Shown here piece after piece: positions 47,662-60,033 of a stretch of 64,000 nucleotides of DNA (position 1 is its first letter; each line of letters begins with the position of its first letter). A model generated the notes under the pieces. It was given only the letters and a program-made list of their open reading frames with translations, was not told the origin of the DNA and searched no databases. Location: NCBI GenBank assembly GCA_030737875.1, contig CM060922.1:324603956-324667955 (forward strand), read 5' to 3'. The position numbers and the translations under genes are program-made. Source of the DNA: Allium sativum (lineage: Eukaryota > Streptophyta > Magnoliopsida > Asparagales > Amaryllidaceae).

Positions 47662-49254
47662 CAATGTTGTGGCTGATGCGCTCAGCAGAAAGAATGTGAT
47701 CATTGCCAATCTTATCATCACACCATCGTTGATTGATAAAATGTCTATTCTTCAGAAACAAAATCGTTTTGTTAAAGAGATGATCAAAAGAATTCAATGG
47801 GGCGAGGTCTCCAGTTTCCAAGTGGATAGCGCAGGAGTTCTGAGATTGAAAGGAAGAATTTGTGTTCCCGACATCCTTGAGCTCAAAGGAGAAGTAATGG
47901 ACGAGTGTCACAAGTCCAAGCTCAGTATCCACCCAGGGGTTAGTAAAATGTATAATGACCTCAAGCAAACATTCTGGTGGAAGGCGATGAAAAGAGATAT
48001 CTCTATATATGTTAGCTCGTGTTCCACTTGTCAACAAGTCAAAAGCGATCAGCAGAAACTCGCCGGATTGTTGCAACCGTTGGAAATTCCAGGTTGGAAG
48101 TGGGAACATATTTCGATGGATTTCATAGATAGTTTGCCCAGAACCAGGAAAGGAAATGACAGTATTTGGGTGATCATAGATCGTTTTATGAAGACCGCCC
48201 ATTTCATACCGGTCAGATCGAATAGAACTGCTCAGAGTCTGGCGCAGATTTATTTTAAAGAAATTGTTAAACTTCATGGAGTTCCCATAAGTAACGTTAG
48301 TGATCGTGACCCGATTTTTGCTAGTAAATTCTGGGAAGCATTCCAAGCATAATTAGGAACAAACTGAACTTGAGCACCGCTTATCATCCTAAAAAAGATG
48401 GCCAAACTGAGAGGGTGAATCATATTCTAGAAGATTTATTGCGGGCTTGTATTATCGATTTTGGTGGATCATGGGAAGACCACATGCATTTGGCTGAGTT
48501 CTCATACAACAACAGCTACCAAGAAAGCATGAAAATGTCACAATTCGAAGCATTGTATGGTAGACCATGCAGATCTCCCGCTTGTTGGGTAGAACCTGGC
48601 AATAGACTTGTATTGGGACCAGATATGATTCGTGAAGCTGCGGATAAAGTCGATTTCATTAAGAAATGATTACTAGCAGCTCAAAGCCGACAGAAGAGCT
48701 ATGCAGATGCGAGAAGAAGAGATTTGTCTTTTTCTGTTGGTGACTATATGTATCTACGGGTTTCTCCGATGAGAGGAGTTGTCCGATTTGGCAAAACAGG
48801 GAAGTTGGTGCCCAGATTTATTGGTCCATTTCCTGTGATTGAACGGATTGGAACTCTCGCCTATAAAGTTCAAATGCCTGATTGGTTACCTGGAGTACAT
48901 GATGTATTTCACTTATCTCAACTTCGAAAGCATGTGCATGATCCAGACTTGGTCGTGGAAGAAGCCGCGCAACAAGATTTGGAAATTACTCCAGAATTGG
49001 CTATGAGAAGAGAGCCGATAAAGATTATTGGCAAAGAAACTAAAGAGCTGAGGAACAAGAAAGTTCACTTATTCAAAGTGCAAAGGAGTGGAGATCCGCG
49101 AGACTGTACTTGGGAAATTGAGGAGAGATTAAGAAAGCCTATCCCAATTGCAGGGTGGATATCTCTGATTAACTCTAGTGCAAGGTACATTTGCCATATT
49201 TTGCCTTTCCGTATTGTTCTCTACTTGGTTGTTGTTTCCTTTTCATGGATGTAA
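47657..49254 (+). pseudogene. pol: Element A pol fragment: RNase H end, integrase, chromodomain-like tail (broken)
   Basis: The integrase zinc domain is visible as two histidines in ECHKSKLSIHPGV and CSTC. The catalytic core carries D at 48119 (MDFID), D at 48302 (SDRDP) and E near 48409 (GQTERVN). The GPF motif lies near 48826, and a C-terminal stretch from about 49000 to 49150 (REPIKIIG ... CTWEIEE) resembles a gypsy chromodomain. Integrase would insert the cDNA, and the chromodomain would steer it to chromatin. Breaks: TAA at 48350-48352, a one-base loss at about 48363-48370 that changes frame, and TGA at 48667-48669 at a likely former CGA. About 35 residues after the chromodomain look like read-through. 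The antisense frame 47624-48346 is a shadow. Confidence 0.93.
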
Positions 49255-50287
49255 ATTTTTTAATTATATAGTCTGAATAATTTTAAAAGAGTATATGAAT
49301 TAATTATTAATTTTTTGAAAAGTTAATCAATGAATTGGTTGTTGTACATGTTGTGTAATTAAGAATTTGATTAATCAAATTATTGGAATGATAATTAATT
49401 TAATCAATAAGAGGATGAAAAGCAAATTTAGGCAAATGAATCAAATATTGAACTGATTTAAAATTTGATTTGAAATACATGCATGAACATTATATATGTT
49501 TGAACAGGTAAATGGATTTGCTATTGAGTAAAGAATTTATTTGCGTGCCCGACAAATAGGTAAACCTTAATGAGTTGGATGCACAATTTTATTATTATAT
49601 CAACTCCTTTGAATGCCATTGGATGCGGAATGCCGGTTGTTCTGTGTGTAATAATAAATGTCGCCATAGGATAGTAACAATTAATTTTGAACTACACTAC
49701 ATGGCATACTTCTTGAAGATAGTTTACTTTATCATATACCACATAAACATTTGGAGCTTATGTGACGAGGTGGAAGATTTACCATACGAGCGAGAGGCTT
49801 GTATGGCGATGACTATATATTACAGGTTGAACCGAAGACTGATATGGACTATATAAAATGTAACAGTAAATTGCCAGATTAATAAAAACGCCACACGGGT
49901 CTGGTGAATACCATAAACACGTCTCTCTGGTCATTAAGGAACAAAAATCATTTATAGGGTGACGAGAATTTATTCTCTGGAGTTTTGATCTATACACACG
50001 CCATTGTGGACGTCGGAATATATCACTATAAATATGTGTATGCTTATTAGGATTTATTGGGTACCTAATACGGCCCAATAAACTTCCAAACCCCTCCCCG
50101 TACAAAGGAGGTTATGGCGAATTTTTTTGAAAATCTAGAGTGTTAGCCAAATTTTTGAAGAATAAAAAAATTCTTAGAAACTGAAAAGTTGAAAAATGAA
50201 AGCCAGAATGAAAGTTGAGTTGGTTAATTTAAACAACTTTCAGCTTCATTCCTTTTAGGGGACGAAAAGATTTTAAGTGGGGGAGAT
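49255..50287 (+). other. Element A 3' untranslated region and polypurine tract
   Basis: AT-rich and non-coding. The motif GCCCGACAAATAGGTA (near 49545) and the block CGTACAAAGGAGGTTATGGCG (near 50099) recur in the interiors of C, D and F. The purine tract AAGTGGGGGAGAT at 50275-50287 sits directly before the LTR. Short frames such as 49575-49856 are not supported. Confidence 0.8.
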
Positions 50288-51142
50288 TGTAACAACCCGG
50301 AAAATCTGAACCAATTTAAAATTTTTAATTTGGCTATTTTAGTGGATTTTGAATATTTTAAATAATAACGACCAAAAATCTATTTTGATCGAAGTTATAG
50401 CAAATATATTTATTTTAATTATAAAACCAGGCCTGAAATGGCGTGGTAGTTTGAAAATTTGAATTCGAACTTTGACTGACTATACAGGATGCAAAATAAA
50501 ACGGATTTTAGTGAAACCAAAAGTATTTAAATCTGTTTATGAATATCTTTCTAACGAATCTGGAAAATCAAAATTTCATAGCGGGAATCAAAAGTTATGG
50601 CCAAATGAATTTTCAGAAAGGTCGCTATGGAGTTAATATAGCCCGCAAAAATGGACATTTTGCAAACGACCTCCGTTTTCGACGAAACCACTTTTGTTGG
50701 ATCCTGAATGTCAAATTATTGCTAGATTTCAAATTCCATAATTTTTGGAGTTAATATGTGAGCGCGGCAAAGGAAAATGTGTTTGGTTAATTTTAGTCAA
50801 TTTGGATCGACCAGAAAATGGCCATTTTTCAAACGGTCTCCAAATTTGACGAAACTAGTTTTGTTGGGACTGTATCATCCAAGCATAGCTAAATTTATTT
50901 TTCTGGAATTTTTGGGATCAGTATGTGGCCCCAGCAAATTGAAATGTACGTTCAAATCCATATTTGAATGTTTTATATTTTAATTTGAAGAATAACTGAC
51001 TAAAACAGTCGAATGGGCTTACGAAACATATCCCATTTGTTCAGAATGGGGGTATTTAGCTAGGGGCAACAGTCATTGGGTTTGAATTGGTGTTCGGATG
51101 AAAAAGTCAACATTTTTGGATTTAATTAAATTAAAAGTTAAT

Positions 51143-51150
51143 TATAAATA
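51143..51150 (+). promoter_or_regulatory. Putative TATA box of A 3' LTR
   Basis: TATAAATA about 855 bp into the LTR, at the same depth as the TATA-like box in C, upstream of a GC-richer leader. Confidence 0.4.
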
Positions 51151-52309
51151 TCTTGACCAATCCCATTTCATCGTTCCCAGCGAAATCCCGTAAACCCCTT
51201 TTTCACAAATGGCAGCTACCTCTCATAACTTCTCTCCTTGATTATTCAAAATCCACACAATAAAATTGTTTGCTCCTTTGGAGATTTTTGTCTTGCTCTC
51301 CACCACCTCCACATCCATACCCGTTTCGCCCACTATAGTTGTGTAAAAATCGAGATCTGGTGCCTCGAAGTCACGCCGTCGCTAGTCAAAATCCGGCGAG
51401 AAGTGGACGTCGAGTTCGACGTTACAGGGTAGTGCGGGAAGCCCTTTCGAAGCCCTACATCGTGGCACTACTGGATCGGGATCTCGTGTAGCGGATTCGA
51501 AGTAAAATCGCAACCCTAGTTTGAACGGCAGTGAAAAGGTATACGACTGTTTAAAACTGAAATGGTTTCAACACTAGAAAGCGTTGCAAACTTGTTTAAT
51601 CAAATAAAAATAATATCTTTTTCGTTTGTGGTCGAAATCCAGTGAAACAAGAGACACCGGGACCGTGAGGACGTCTTCTACATTCTAGAAGAGACCGGGA
51701 AATTTTTAGAGCTTCCTACAATTTCAGAAGGATTAAAAAGCAATGTGAGATTTCTGAATTATAAACGATATGGAATGATGATGTATAAATTATACGATCG
51801 ATGTATGAGTTATATAAGCATTGTACACCTCATGTGTAAGCGTTGTATAAGTTGTATGTGTGATGTATAAGTTATATATACGCTGTATAAATTGTATATG
51901 CATCGAATGGAATTGAAATGAAATCAAAATATATTTATATACGTATATCTATATATATATACTCCGCTCGTCCACAGACCATAGACGATATATATTGGTT
52001 GTGATTGTTTGGATTTTGGTTGATGTGAAATTTTGGTGAATAATACGAATGGTTGATATGATTGATTGTGGTTAAAATCCCAATAGGATTAGTATATGGG
52101 AAAATTCGTCTGTGTACGAACTAGATATTGAAATCCCCATAGTCAAAAGCTGCGAGGCTTTAAGGTAGAGTAAGGAGCCGTACTCGGGACGGTGCCGGTT
52201 TTAACTACCCTGCCTTTATGCTGCCGAAATTTTCTGAAAAATTCCTGTGTTTGATTTATACTCATGTATTGAAATATATTCATGTGTTGGAAAAATATTC
52301 ATTTTTGAA

Positions 52310-52620
52310 ATAAAATGGTTTGAACGATAAGAATAACATTTTTTATCGAATGTATGAAATAAAATGGTTTTAACAATAAAAATCACATTTTTATCATCTA
52401 TATGAAGTATATAAAATAATCGTGTTTGAAGTAAATTGTTTTGACAATAAAAATCACATTTTTATTATATATATGAATCGCTAAAAATCTTCATTTTTGA
52501 AATAAATTGTTTTAACCAGAAAAAATCGCATTTTTATAATATATATGAAGTGTTAAAAATAGTCATGTGCTGAAATAATTATTTATTGGATAAAAATATT
52601 ATTTTTATCAAATACATGAA
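52310..52620. repeat. Degenerate ~80-90-bp repeat in A LTR
   Basis: Four or so units of AATAAAATGGTTTTAAC + AATAAAAATCACATTTTTAT + ATATATGAAGT. The palindromic ATCACATTTTTAT core matches the 34-bp repeats of C at the corresponding LTR position. Confidence 0.65.
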
Positions 52621-54927
52621 ATGAATACAGTTTGGAAATCGAAGAACGGATTATATATATATATATAATTAAAATAAATCGAATAACGAAGCTGTAGTTC
52701 GTATTTTGAAACCGTGATTTCAAATGATTGTACCAGGAGATCCGACCATCGGATTTTCCCGAAACCAAACCCATTGGGTTCGCTTCGAAAATATCTTTCC
52801 AACGATACTAACTTTGTAAAGATCTAACGATTAGATTGGCTGGAATGTTCGACTCAAATCTGAATGAAAACAGCGCCAGAATGGATTATATTTATTTATA
52901 TATTTAAATATAATTAAAATAAATCGAATAACGATGCTGCAATTCGTATTTTGAAATCGTAACTTCAAACAATTGTACCAGGAGGTCCGACCGTCGAATT
53001 TTCCGAAAAATAGAACCACTGGGTCCGCTTTGAAAAGATCTTTCTAATGATATAAAATTTGGAAAGATCCAACGATTAGATTTTCAGATATGTGTTAATC
53101 AAATTTGAAGAAAAACAGCGCCACGGCCCCGTTATGGCCTGAAGCGTCATTTGAATATATTAGCTATTTTTAAATAAATAAAAATAGCGATAAGTCGTTA
53201 TAAAATATTATAAACGATATGAAATGGAAATAAACTGAATTTACTCGATTTATTGGCTATTTGATGGTTGAATGTTTTTGATGTAAAAATTACATTAATG
53301 AACTGAATTATGGATGTCAAATAATTTAACCAAGAAATGAATTGATTTGAATTCTAAATATATGTGAATTATTTGAAAACGCCGAGTTAATTCTCATTTC
53401 AAATAATTGGTCGATGGTTAGAAGTTGAAGATATGAAGACGGTGCAAGACCAATGATCTTCACATCGAATGGATGGTTACTGATGCCTTTGATGGGAGTT
53501 GTTGCCCTGAAGAGGTTACAGTGGTGGTTGTCCTGACGTACTTGTTGATCGTTCGGATGTGCGAGGGCCCCTCTTCTGTATTGGACATATGGAAGAGGAA
53601 TAAGGTGCCTCCAGTTTCGTTCAGACCCAGAACGGACTTGTAAATGGATGTATGTCTGACGTTGTAGATTGACAACGTAGCATACAAAGATGCTGTGATC
53701 AAGGGTTTTGTTGAAAAGTAGAGCCTTGTGGTTGATGATCAAAGCATGGCTTTAATTAGCTAGCTTTGTGTTTAGCCTTGTTTCGCGAGCCTCACACCCC
53801 GGTATGAGCCATAAACGGGAGAGGACTTCAAGGAGGACATGTGTTTCCTTCTAGCTAGGAGTGGTGTTTTGGGTTTTACACGCCCGGGCATTTTACTTGT
53901 GTGGATGATGGATAGCGAGGCGCCTCGGTTACTTTGGTCTCTTCGGAGCCGATGGTTTGGTCGGGGTATGACCAGTTTGGCGCTCCATAGGGCGGGGAAA
54001 CGCAGTGTTCAGGCATTTTAATCCACTCAATGTGGACCGACCCTGACGATCCACGGGCTCACCTATGTCTAGGTCCTGAGACATGGGCTAGATTGTCTCG
54101 AAGCGGGAAGGACGATCCGTTACCTTGGTTCATGACGGAAATCCAATTTCCAAATACGACATCGTGCGGTTTTGATTGTAAACCTATATATGGCGACATG
54201 ATATATGGTACCCATGTCGTCTTGATACTTATGATTGAAATTGTTTTTAATACATATAAACACTAGTAATAATATCAAATGTTTATGTTTTATTCGTATC
54301 AAGCATATTTTGGCCATTACAAGGTAAAACTTTATCCTCCGGTTTGCGTTGCATTGTGTGATGGGAACTGAGTCTTATAATGGCTTCATTTTTGTAAAAA
54401 GCATTGCGATGTTTAAACAATTTACTTGTTTTAAGCACTGGCAATCCAATGGAGTAACTCGTTCCGCATTAGCGGCGTGGTCCTGTGATTGGCCTTATTA
54501 TAAAGTAAGTTTAGTAAATTTCTCATACCAGTCCCATGACTGACTCGTAGTTTGTTTCACTTGCAAACTCGGGTGCCCCTATTTTACACGGGCAGCCTTG
54601 TATTCAGGTTTTAGCAGGCTCTCTCTGGATAGCTATGGAGCTGAAGATGGATTCTATCACTTCTTTCTTTTTATGTTGTTCGGCTCCTGTTGTACATATT
54701 ATGTTTTGATTCCACTGTAAACATTTTATGTAAAGATGAACTGTATTTTGTACAAAGTATGATCCTGTATACTGTGTAACTCTGATGATTATTATTTCCA
54801 GTATATTTTGATGTACATTATCTGGTGTATTTATTTATTTCTGCTCTGTTGTTAATTGTTTATGTGTTATATTCCAAAGATTACCCTTGCCATCGTGGAA
54901 CGGGGTTTGGGGTCGTCACAACAACCT

Positions 54928-55091
54928 CCTTGATTTCACGGCTACAAGGGATACCACCGATTACCCGTCCTTGATTTCACGGCTACAAGGGATACCACCG
55001 ATTACCCGCCCTTGATTTCACGGCTACAAGGGATACCACCGAATACCCATCCTTGAATTCACGGCTACAAGGGATACCAATGATTACTTAC
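54928..55091. repeat. 41-bp minisatellite, 4 copies
   Basis: CCTTGATTTCACGGCTACAA begins at 54928, 55010 and, with one change, 55051, plus 54969, an exact 41-bp step. The units are GC-richer than the flanks and carry GGGATACCACCGATTACCCG. The array starts seven bases after the 3' end of element A, so A may have landed in or beside it. The period is not a multiple of three, so a coding repeat is unlikely. Confidence 0.92.
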
Positions 55092-56150
55092 ACAATCCAA
55101 ACAATTACAAACCGCCCTATAACTCTTTAATAACACTTAATTCGGAGAGTAATGAGTAGAGAGTGTAGAGAGAAGAAGTTTAGTGAAAACAGAATTGAAT
55201 TTGGCAGAGTATAGGTGTAGAAATCATAAAAATGATAAGAAATAATGGTGTAATGAAAAAGAGTGAAAGTGGAGAAGAACGAGTGATTAAAAAATCGAAA
55301 TCAAGCCCTTTTTATAGTGTGTGAAAGGTTGCAATGTCTCGAAACCGTCACAAATAGTGAAAAGGCACTTCCTTTCAAATTTAAATTTCTGACAGTTATA
55401 TGTCGACATAGAAATAAGTATATGACGACATATCATTCATATTTTTTATTTTCAAATCATTTTTAAAATATTTAAATCAATATTTAAAATCTGGAAATTC
55501 CTAAAACAAAACTAGTTGCTAAAACATTATTTTTCAAGTATAAAAACATAAGAAAATATTATTTAAACATATGATTAAAAACTTAATATATATGTGATGT
55601 GAAAACTATATATAATATAATTATAAACATATATAATGTAATTATAAACATATATATAGGAATTTATAAAGAAATATTTACACAGTATATATATAAACGA
55701 AAGGTTATATGAAACTAAGAGAATATTATAACCAAATATAAACTTAGTAAAATATGTTTAATAAAACTATAAAAATAAGAATACTTATAAATTAGGAAAT
55801 ATTTTTGAAATCATACTTTTTAAATTCTTGGAAGATTAAGAATTATTTTCAGAAAAGTTTGAAATCAAATTGAAAATAGTTTTGAAATTAATTTTGAAAA
55901 GAGATAATTTGAAAAACAGAGTTTAAACCTGGATATTTTTCGGAGTCTTACATATAAACTAGACCCTATTACTATATTTTTCCTTAACTCATGAGTCTTG
56001 AAATCTTGATAGCTTGATAACTCATGAGTCTTGAATCTACCTTGAATTCTGAATCTCTTGAAACTCTAAAATTGTACAGTCTTTAGTATTTAAGTCCTGT
56101 ATACAAAACCTGCATATATATGTCTATACATTCTAGATAAAGATGTTAGT
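55092..56150. other. Unassigned AT-rich DNA with a minus-strand TATA-like promoter
   Basis: On the - strand TATAAAAA (55309-55316) is followed by GGGC and pyrimidine-rich leader-like sequence running toward the minisatellite. This looks like the promoter and 5' leader of a transcription unit that element A now interrupts. Upstream an inverted pair TATGTCGACATA / TATGACGACATA lies near 55398-55430. The rest is AT-rich. No coding frame was recognised; a decayed DNA transposon or gene is possible. Confidence 0.35.
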
Positions 56151-57065
56151 ATATATTTTATAATCAATGATAATTGAAATAAGGTTATTGCCATCAAAAC
56201 TCCATTCTTCAACAAAGAGCTATGGTATATCAGTTGTGCAACCGTGCCTATGTTGATTGAAATTAATAGCTAGATGATAGTTGTGCATTAGATTGGTTAG
56301 AAAAGAATGTAGCTGAGAGTATTAGCTAGTCCTATAATTCAATTTAAATAACAAGAGCATGGAAGCCTTATTTGATTAGTAAAGAATGAATCTATAGTAG
56401 CTATGCGTACATCTTATATTGGAAATGAAAGCTATGCTTAGCCATTTGAATCCTACCAGAAGCTATTGAAGTGCACGGCTAATTAGAAACACATGTATAT
56501 TGTACTAGCATAGGTACTTGTCATGTGAAAAATGTTTTAAAAACCAAAGTTTAGCATCAAAGCAACTCTAGATAGTTTGTGGCAGCCTTGATTTGATTTG
56601 AAGGCATAATGTACATGGTGTAGGCCCCTCAGTTTTGTATTGGAAATGAAAGTTGCTAAATCCTTAGCTTCTATGCATATGCATATGGTACTAGCATATG
56701 TACAGGCTATTTGTCATAGGTATATGTGTACATAATCTTAGCTTTAAGTAACCAATTTTTATTAATGTATTGATTTTATTATTTTCTATTCAATTTAATG
56801 TTATATTAAATAGCCATTTTCTCTACATACATGGATGTGAAGTAGTGTTTGAGATTTTATATAAATATTCTTATATTACAAGGGTTAAAATAATTTTACA
56901 AAACAAATTGGCAAATATTATTTATTTGGTTATATATATGTATATATATATATATATATTTTTCAAATTTTACTCAATTTATTATTTTAACTCAATTACC
57001 GAATTAATCCGTAATAAACTTTATTACAAACTTAGGCAAAAACTAAGACGTTACATCTGGTGACT
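56151..57065. other. Intergenic AT-rich DNA, no gene seen
   Basis: Nothing recognisable except TA-rich runs (56930-56960). The frame at 56770-57063 translates to low-complexity hydrophobic and Tyr/Ile-rich sequence and is not supported. Confidence 0.5.
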
Positions 57066-58315
57066 GGACTTAAATTACACATTCTGAAATAACCCTACAT
57101 ATATCGTTCAGTTATATTTTCTTGTTTATTTGGTTACTTTGGGTTAACAGTACTCAAGGCTCTACACTCACATCGTACCCATCTACATCCCAGTAGATTA
57201 ACCTAACATAGCATATATGTAGCTACCCCAACATATCAAGGTACTACCCATGGTACCCTTCTCACACGGTCTTCATCGTCATGCCACAGAAGCATATCCT
57301 ACGTCGAACGACGTACGGAGATCATAAGCCCACGTTACGGTGCAGAACCCTCCTCACTATGCATTGCAAGCGTACGGAATAATGCCCTAACGTCTATGAT
57401 ACAACACTTGATAAGGTGTGCATGTACCTAGACCATCACACGTACATATTGTCTACTGTAACCCGAGTCCCGTAATACGGATGCATCAAACGCACGAAAC
57501 TCGGTCGGGAGCTTCTCCAAATCTGTATAATTCTTCCTTTAAGGACCTACAATACAGATATCAAGTATAGTCTTATTTCACGGTGGCTATGGCCCCACCC
57601 AGGCCCCACCCTCAGCTAGTGAAAGACTACATCAAGAGCTAACTGACGTGCCCCTAACAACCAATCTAGCATCCAATTTGACATGTCCCTCAACCATGCC
57701 TTGATAGTGAATGGATAATGGTATCTTGGTTTAGCTCTAGTGTTTCCATATCCCACTTACTACCAATGATAGGTATCTGATGATTACTATCCTTAATTTG
57801 GGCCTGATCAACCTCCCTCCATAAGCGAGACAAACCGCCGAATCACCTAATGCCATACAGCCACAGCCTTCTGACTACCAAACTATTGTTACAGTCAAGG
57901 TATACCCCCTTGGGTGGTATCGCGCAGACCCCACCTCTGTGAGTACATCCTGATCGTGTACCGCATTGAGGACCACCACAAAGTACCCTACCACATCCCT
58001 CGAAAGTCGCGTGCGTCCCCCCAGTACCACTAAGAAATCAAGTTGTATGTCGAGCCGAGTAATCAAGTCGGCGTGCTCCTCCCGTGTCTCTAGACACCCC
58101 GATGATCTACTTCTTTGTGTTCTTCACCTTTATACGTGCGAACTAGTTCAAGCGCCTCATGCTAACATGTTATTAGACTCTATGTCTAATTTTTTAATCA
58201 TGCACTTGCTTTATCTTATCAGCTTACCAATTAAATTAATTGTCCACATTTTTTCTTTTATTCAAGTTATCAAGTTCACTCCGAGCCCCTTATATATCTA
58301 AGGAATGACCCCCTC
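57066..58315. other. Higher-GC unassigned segment
   Basis: Base composition is noticeably more GC-rich than both neighbours, and the sequence is not similar to A-F by eye. Frames on both strands are broken every few dozen codons. It may be a decayed gene or another retroelement's interior. I cannot assign it. Confidence 0.35.
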
Positions 58316-59439
58316 TGAGATGACCCAAACTTCCCCGATCCCCGAAGAGACGGAGGAACCCGGATTGCTTTGAGAACAACACTCATCGAAACGCAAATAG
58401 TAGAACATTTCATTGCTACTACAATAATTACATCAGAGTACGAGAATATATCAGAGTATGAATGAATAATATTATAATGGAAAAATATTTGAGATTTAAA
58501 TTACAAAACAGCGGAAAATATATATATAAATTTAATATGCAGCGGGAGACATCAACTACCACAACTAAAAGAAATACACAGATACAAAGCTTTCTGAATA
58601 TAGCTCCAGCTGTAATCCAGGATCCTAGGAAAAGAAATATCTACGAAAACCAAAACAACTAGCTGCCCATATTGAAAATATGGCCACCCAAACTTTAGGT
58701 AGAAACAATAAACTCCGAGTTAGTCATAGGACTGGTGTTAGAACTAAAACAGTTATTAAATCTTTACTTTAAATGTTTTGAAATCATGGGACCATGCCAT
58801 ATAACATGGAATGGGTTTACTCCACATGAATCTCAGTTTAAAATAAAACAACGCAAAGCTTTTTGGAAAATGAAGCTATTATAAGACTCAGGTCCCATCA
58901 TACATGCAACGCAAGACGGAGGATAGAGTTTTCCCTTATAATAGCAAAACATGCTTGGTACGTTTAAAACAAATCATTTTGATATTACTATACGTGCATA
59001 GTGTTAAAACAACTTCATATATAAATGTATCAATCATAGATGTCATGAGCGCCCCATCCCACTATGTCGCCATATAGGTTTACAACTAAAACCGAAAAGT
59101 CGTGTATTGGAAATTGGTTTCCATCTATGAGTCGAGGCAAGAGATGGCTCCCAACAGATTCGAGACATTCAAGCAAAAGCCTCAGGATCACACTATGGGC
59201 AACCCTGGATCCTGCAGGGTCGGTCCCCACTTACTTTAGTTGATTAGTTATTCATGAACCATACATTTCCTAGTCCTATCGGACTCCCAAAATGGTCAGT
59301 ACGTCAACCAATATCCGAGGCATCTCGCCATCCATCATCCACATAAGTAAAAATGTCTGGGTTCCATACCATGATACCACTTCTAGCTAGAAAGAAACGA
59401 ATGCACTCCCTGCGTTCCTTATCCCATTTTGACTCATAC
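58316..59439 (-). repeat. Element E: LTR 3' fragment on the - strand, interrupted by F
   Basis: On the + strand it begins TGAGATGACCCAAACTTCCCCG, the complement of an LTR end like that of C. It then follows the common LTR 3' region: AACGCAAGACGGAGGATAG, the CAACGCAAAGCTTTTTGG block, GAGTCGAGGCAAGAG and CTAGCTAGAAAGAAACG. It is a separate, diverged family member. It stops at CATAC (59435-59439), where F begins, and the rest should lie beyond 64000. Confidence 0.8.
58620..58640 (-). promoter_or_regulatory. Canonical-looking splice acceptor in element E LTR
   Basis: On the - strand TTTCTTTTCCTAG precedes GATCCTGG. Element C has TTTATATTTACAG before GATCCTG at the same place. The AG and the downstream exon-like sequence are kept while the bases before them changed. 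Confidence 0.4.
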
Positions 59440-60026
59440 TGTAACGACCCAGATTTTTCTAGTCGATTTATATTGAATATTTAATATTATTTTAAATATT
59501 GAGCTGATAATATATTCGATTTTTATATTGAATTATCGGTATAACTATCGTAATACGAGGATCTTAAGTAATTAAATTTGAAATGGAGTCAATTTGATTT
59601 ATATGAAGTTTTATTTGAATTTAAATGATAACAAGTAATAATTTATTATCGAAGAATTCATTTGTTTGAATTTAAATCATATTATATTGATTTAAAATGG
59701 TTATTTTATATTACGTTCAAATTAAGTTGTATAATCTATTTCGTTGAATTCGAAATAGCGTTATAACATTATAACGACGGTCGGTATGCTTAAATAGCGG
59801 TTCACGAATTTTAATTATGAATCCCGATTTATTTGATCAGTGGATAGGATCGATATCAAATTGATATCTATTTAAAAAGAAATAAAAATCTCTTTAAATA
59901 AAATCGTATTAAATACGAAATCAAATCAAATTAATGGGAAAATCTTTTTAAATTAAAAAAAGGATTTGCTTGTACTTTTACCAACATCCCTTAAATGCTT
60001 TAGTACGTCTGGTTCCCTCCCTCTTC

Positions 60027-60033
60027 TATAAAA
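60027..60033 (+). promoter_or_regulatory. Putative TATA box of element F
   Basis: TATAAAA in the context CTTCTATAAAATCG, followed within about 40 bp by pyrimidine-rich sequence. This is the best TATA match in the window. Confidence 0.5.

Larger units (their letters stand above)
1..54920 (+). mobile_element. Element A: degenerate Ty3/gypsy chromovirus (Tekay/Del-like), left-truncated by window
   Basis: Seen: reverse transcriptase, RNase H, integrase and a chromodomain-like tail run in that order on the + strand, followed by a 3' UTR, a purine tract and a 3' LTR that begins TGTAAC and ends GTCACA. RT-RNase H-integrase order is diagnostic of Ty3/gypsy, and the C-terminal tail plus 4.6-kb LTR suggest the Tekay/Del chromovirus clade. 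Gag, protease, the RT start and the 5' LTR lie left of the window. The coding region is split by the 46.7-kb insertion of element B and carries several stops and frameshifts, so it is dead. A possible target-site copy, ACAAC, follows at 54921-54925, but the left copy is not visible. Clade assignment is inference. Confidence 0.9.
50288..54920 (+). repeat. Element A 3' LTR, 4633 bp
   Basis: TGTAACAACCCGG to GGGGTCGTCACA. Its U3 (about 50288-51100) aligns with that of C and D, for example GACGAAACCACTTTTGTTGGAT. A TATA-like TATAAATA lies at 51143-51150, then a GC-richer leader to about 51540 with a GT donor (AAAAGGTATAC). AT-rich repeats follow, and the 3' region from about 53400 is shared with B, C and E. 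It is clearly diverged from C, so A belongs to a different family and is not the exact source copy. The antisense frame 53326-53742 is unsupported. Confidence 0.9.

Noticed and set aside
47624..48346. 240-codon open frame on the - strand
   Set aside because: It lies wholly antisense to the element A integrase and RNase H end, whose domain motifs are unmistakable on the + strand.
53326..53742. 138-codon - strand frame in A LTR
   Set aside because: No family motif; antisense to the conserved LTR 3' region, where related LTRs have stops.
54928..55091. Regular 41-bp repeats as a CRISPR array
   Set aside because: Units are contiguous with no unique spacers, and the context is plant nuclear DNA.
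57875..58066. 63-codon - strand frame in the GC-richer island
   Set aside because: No recognisable domain, and neighbouring frames are closed; not enough to call a gene.
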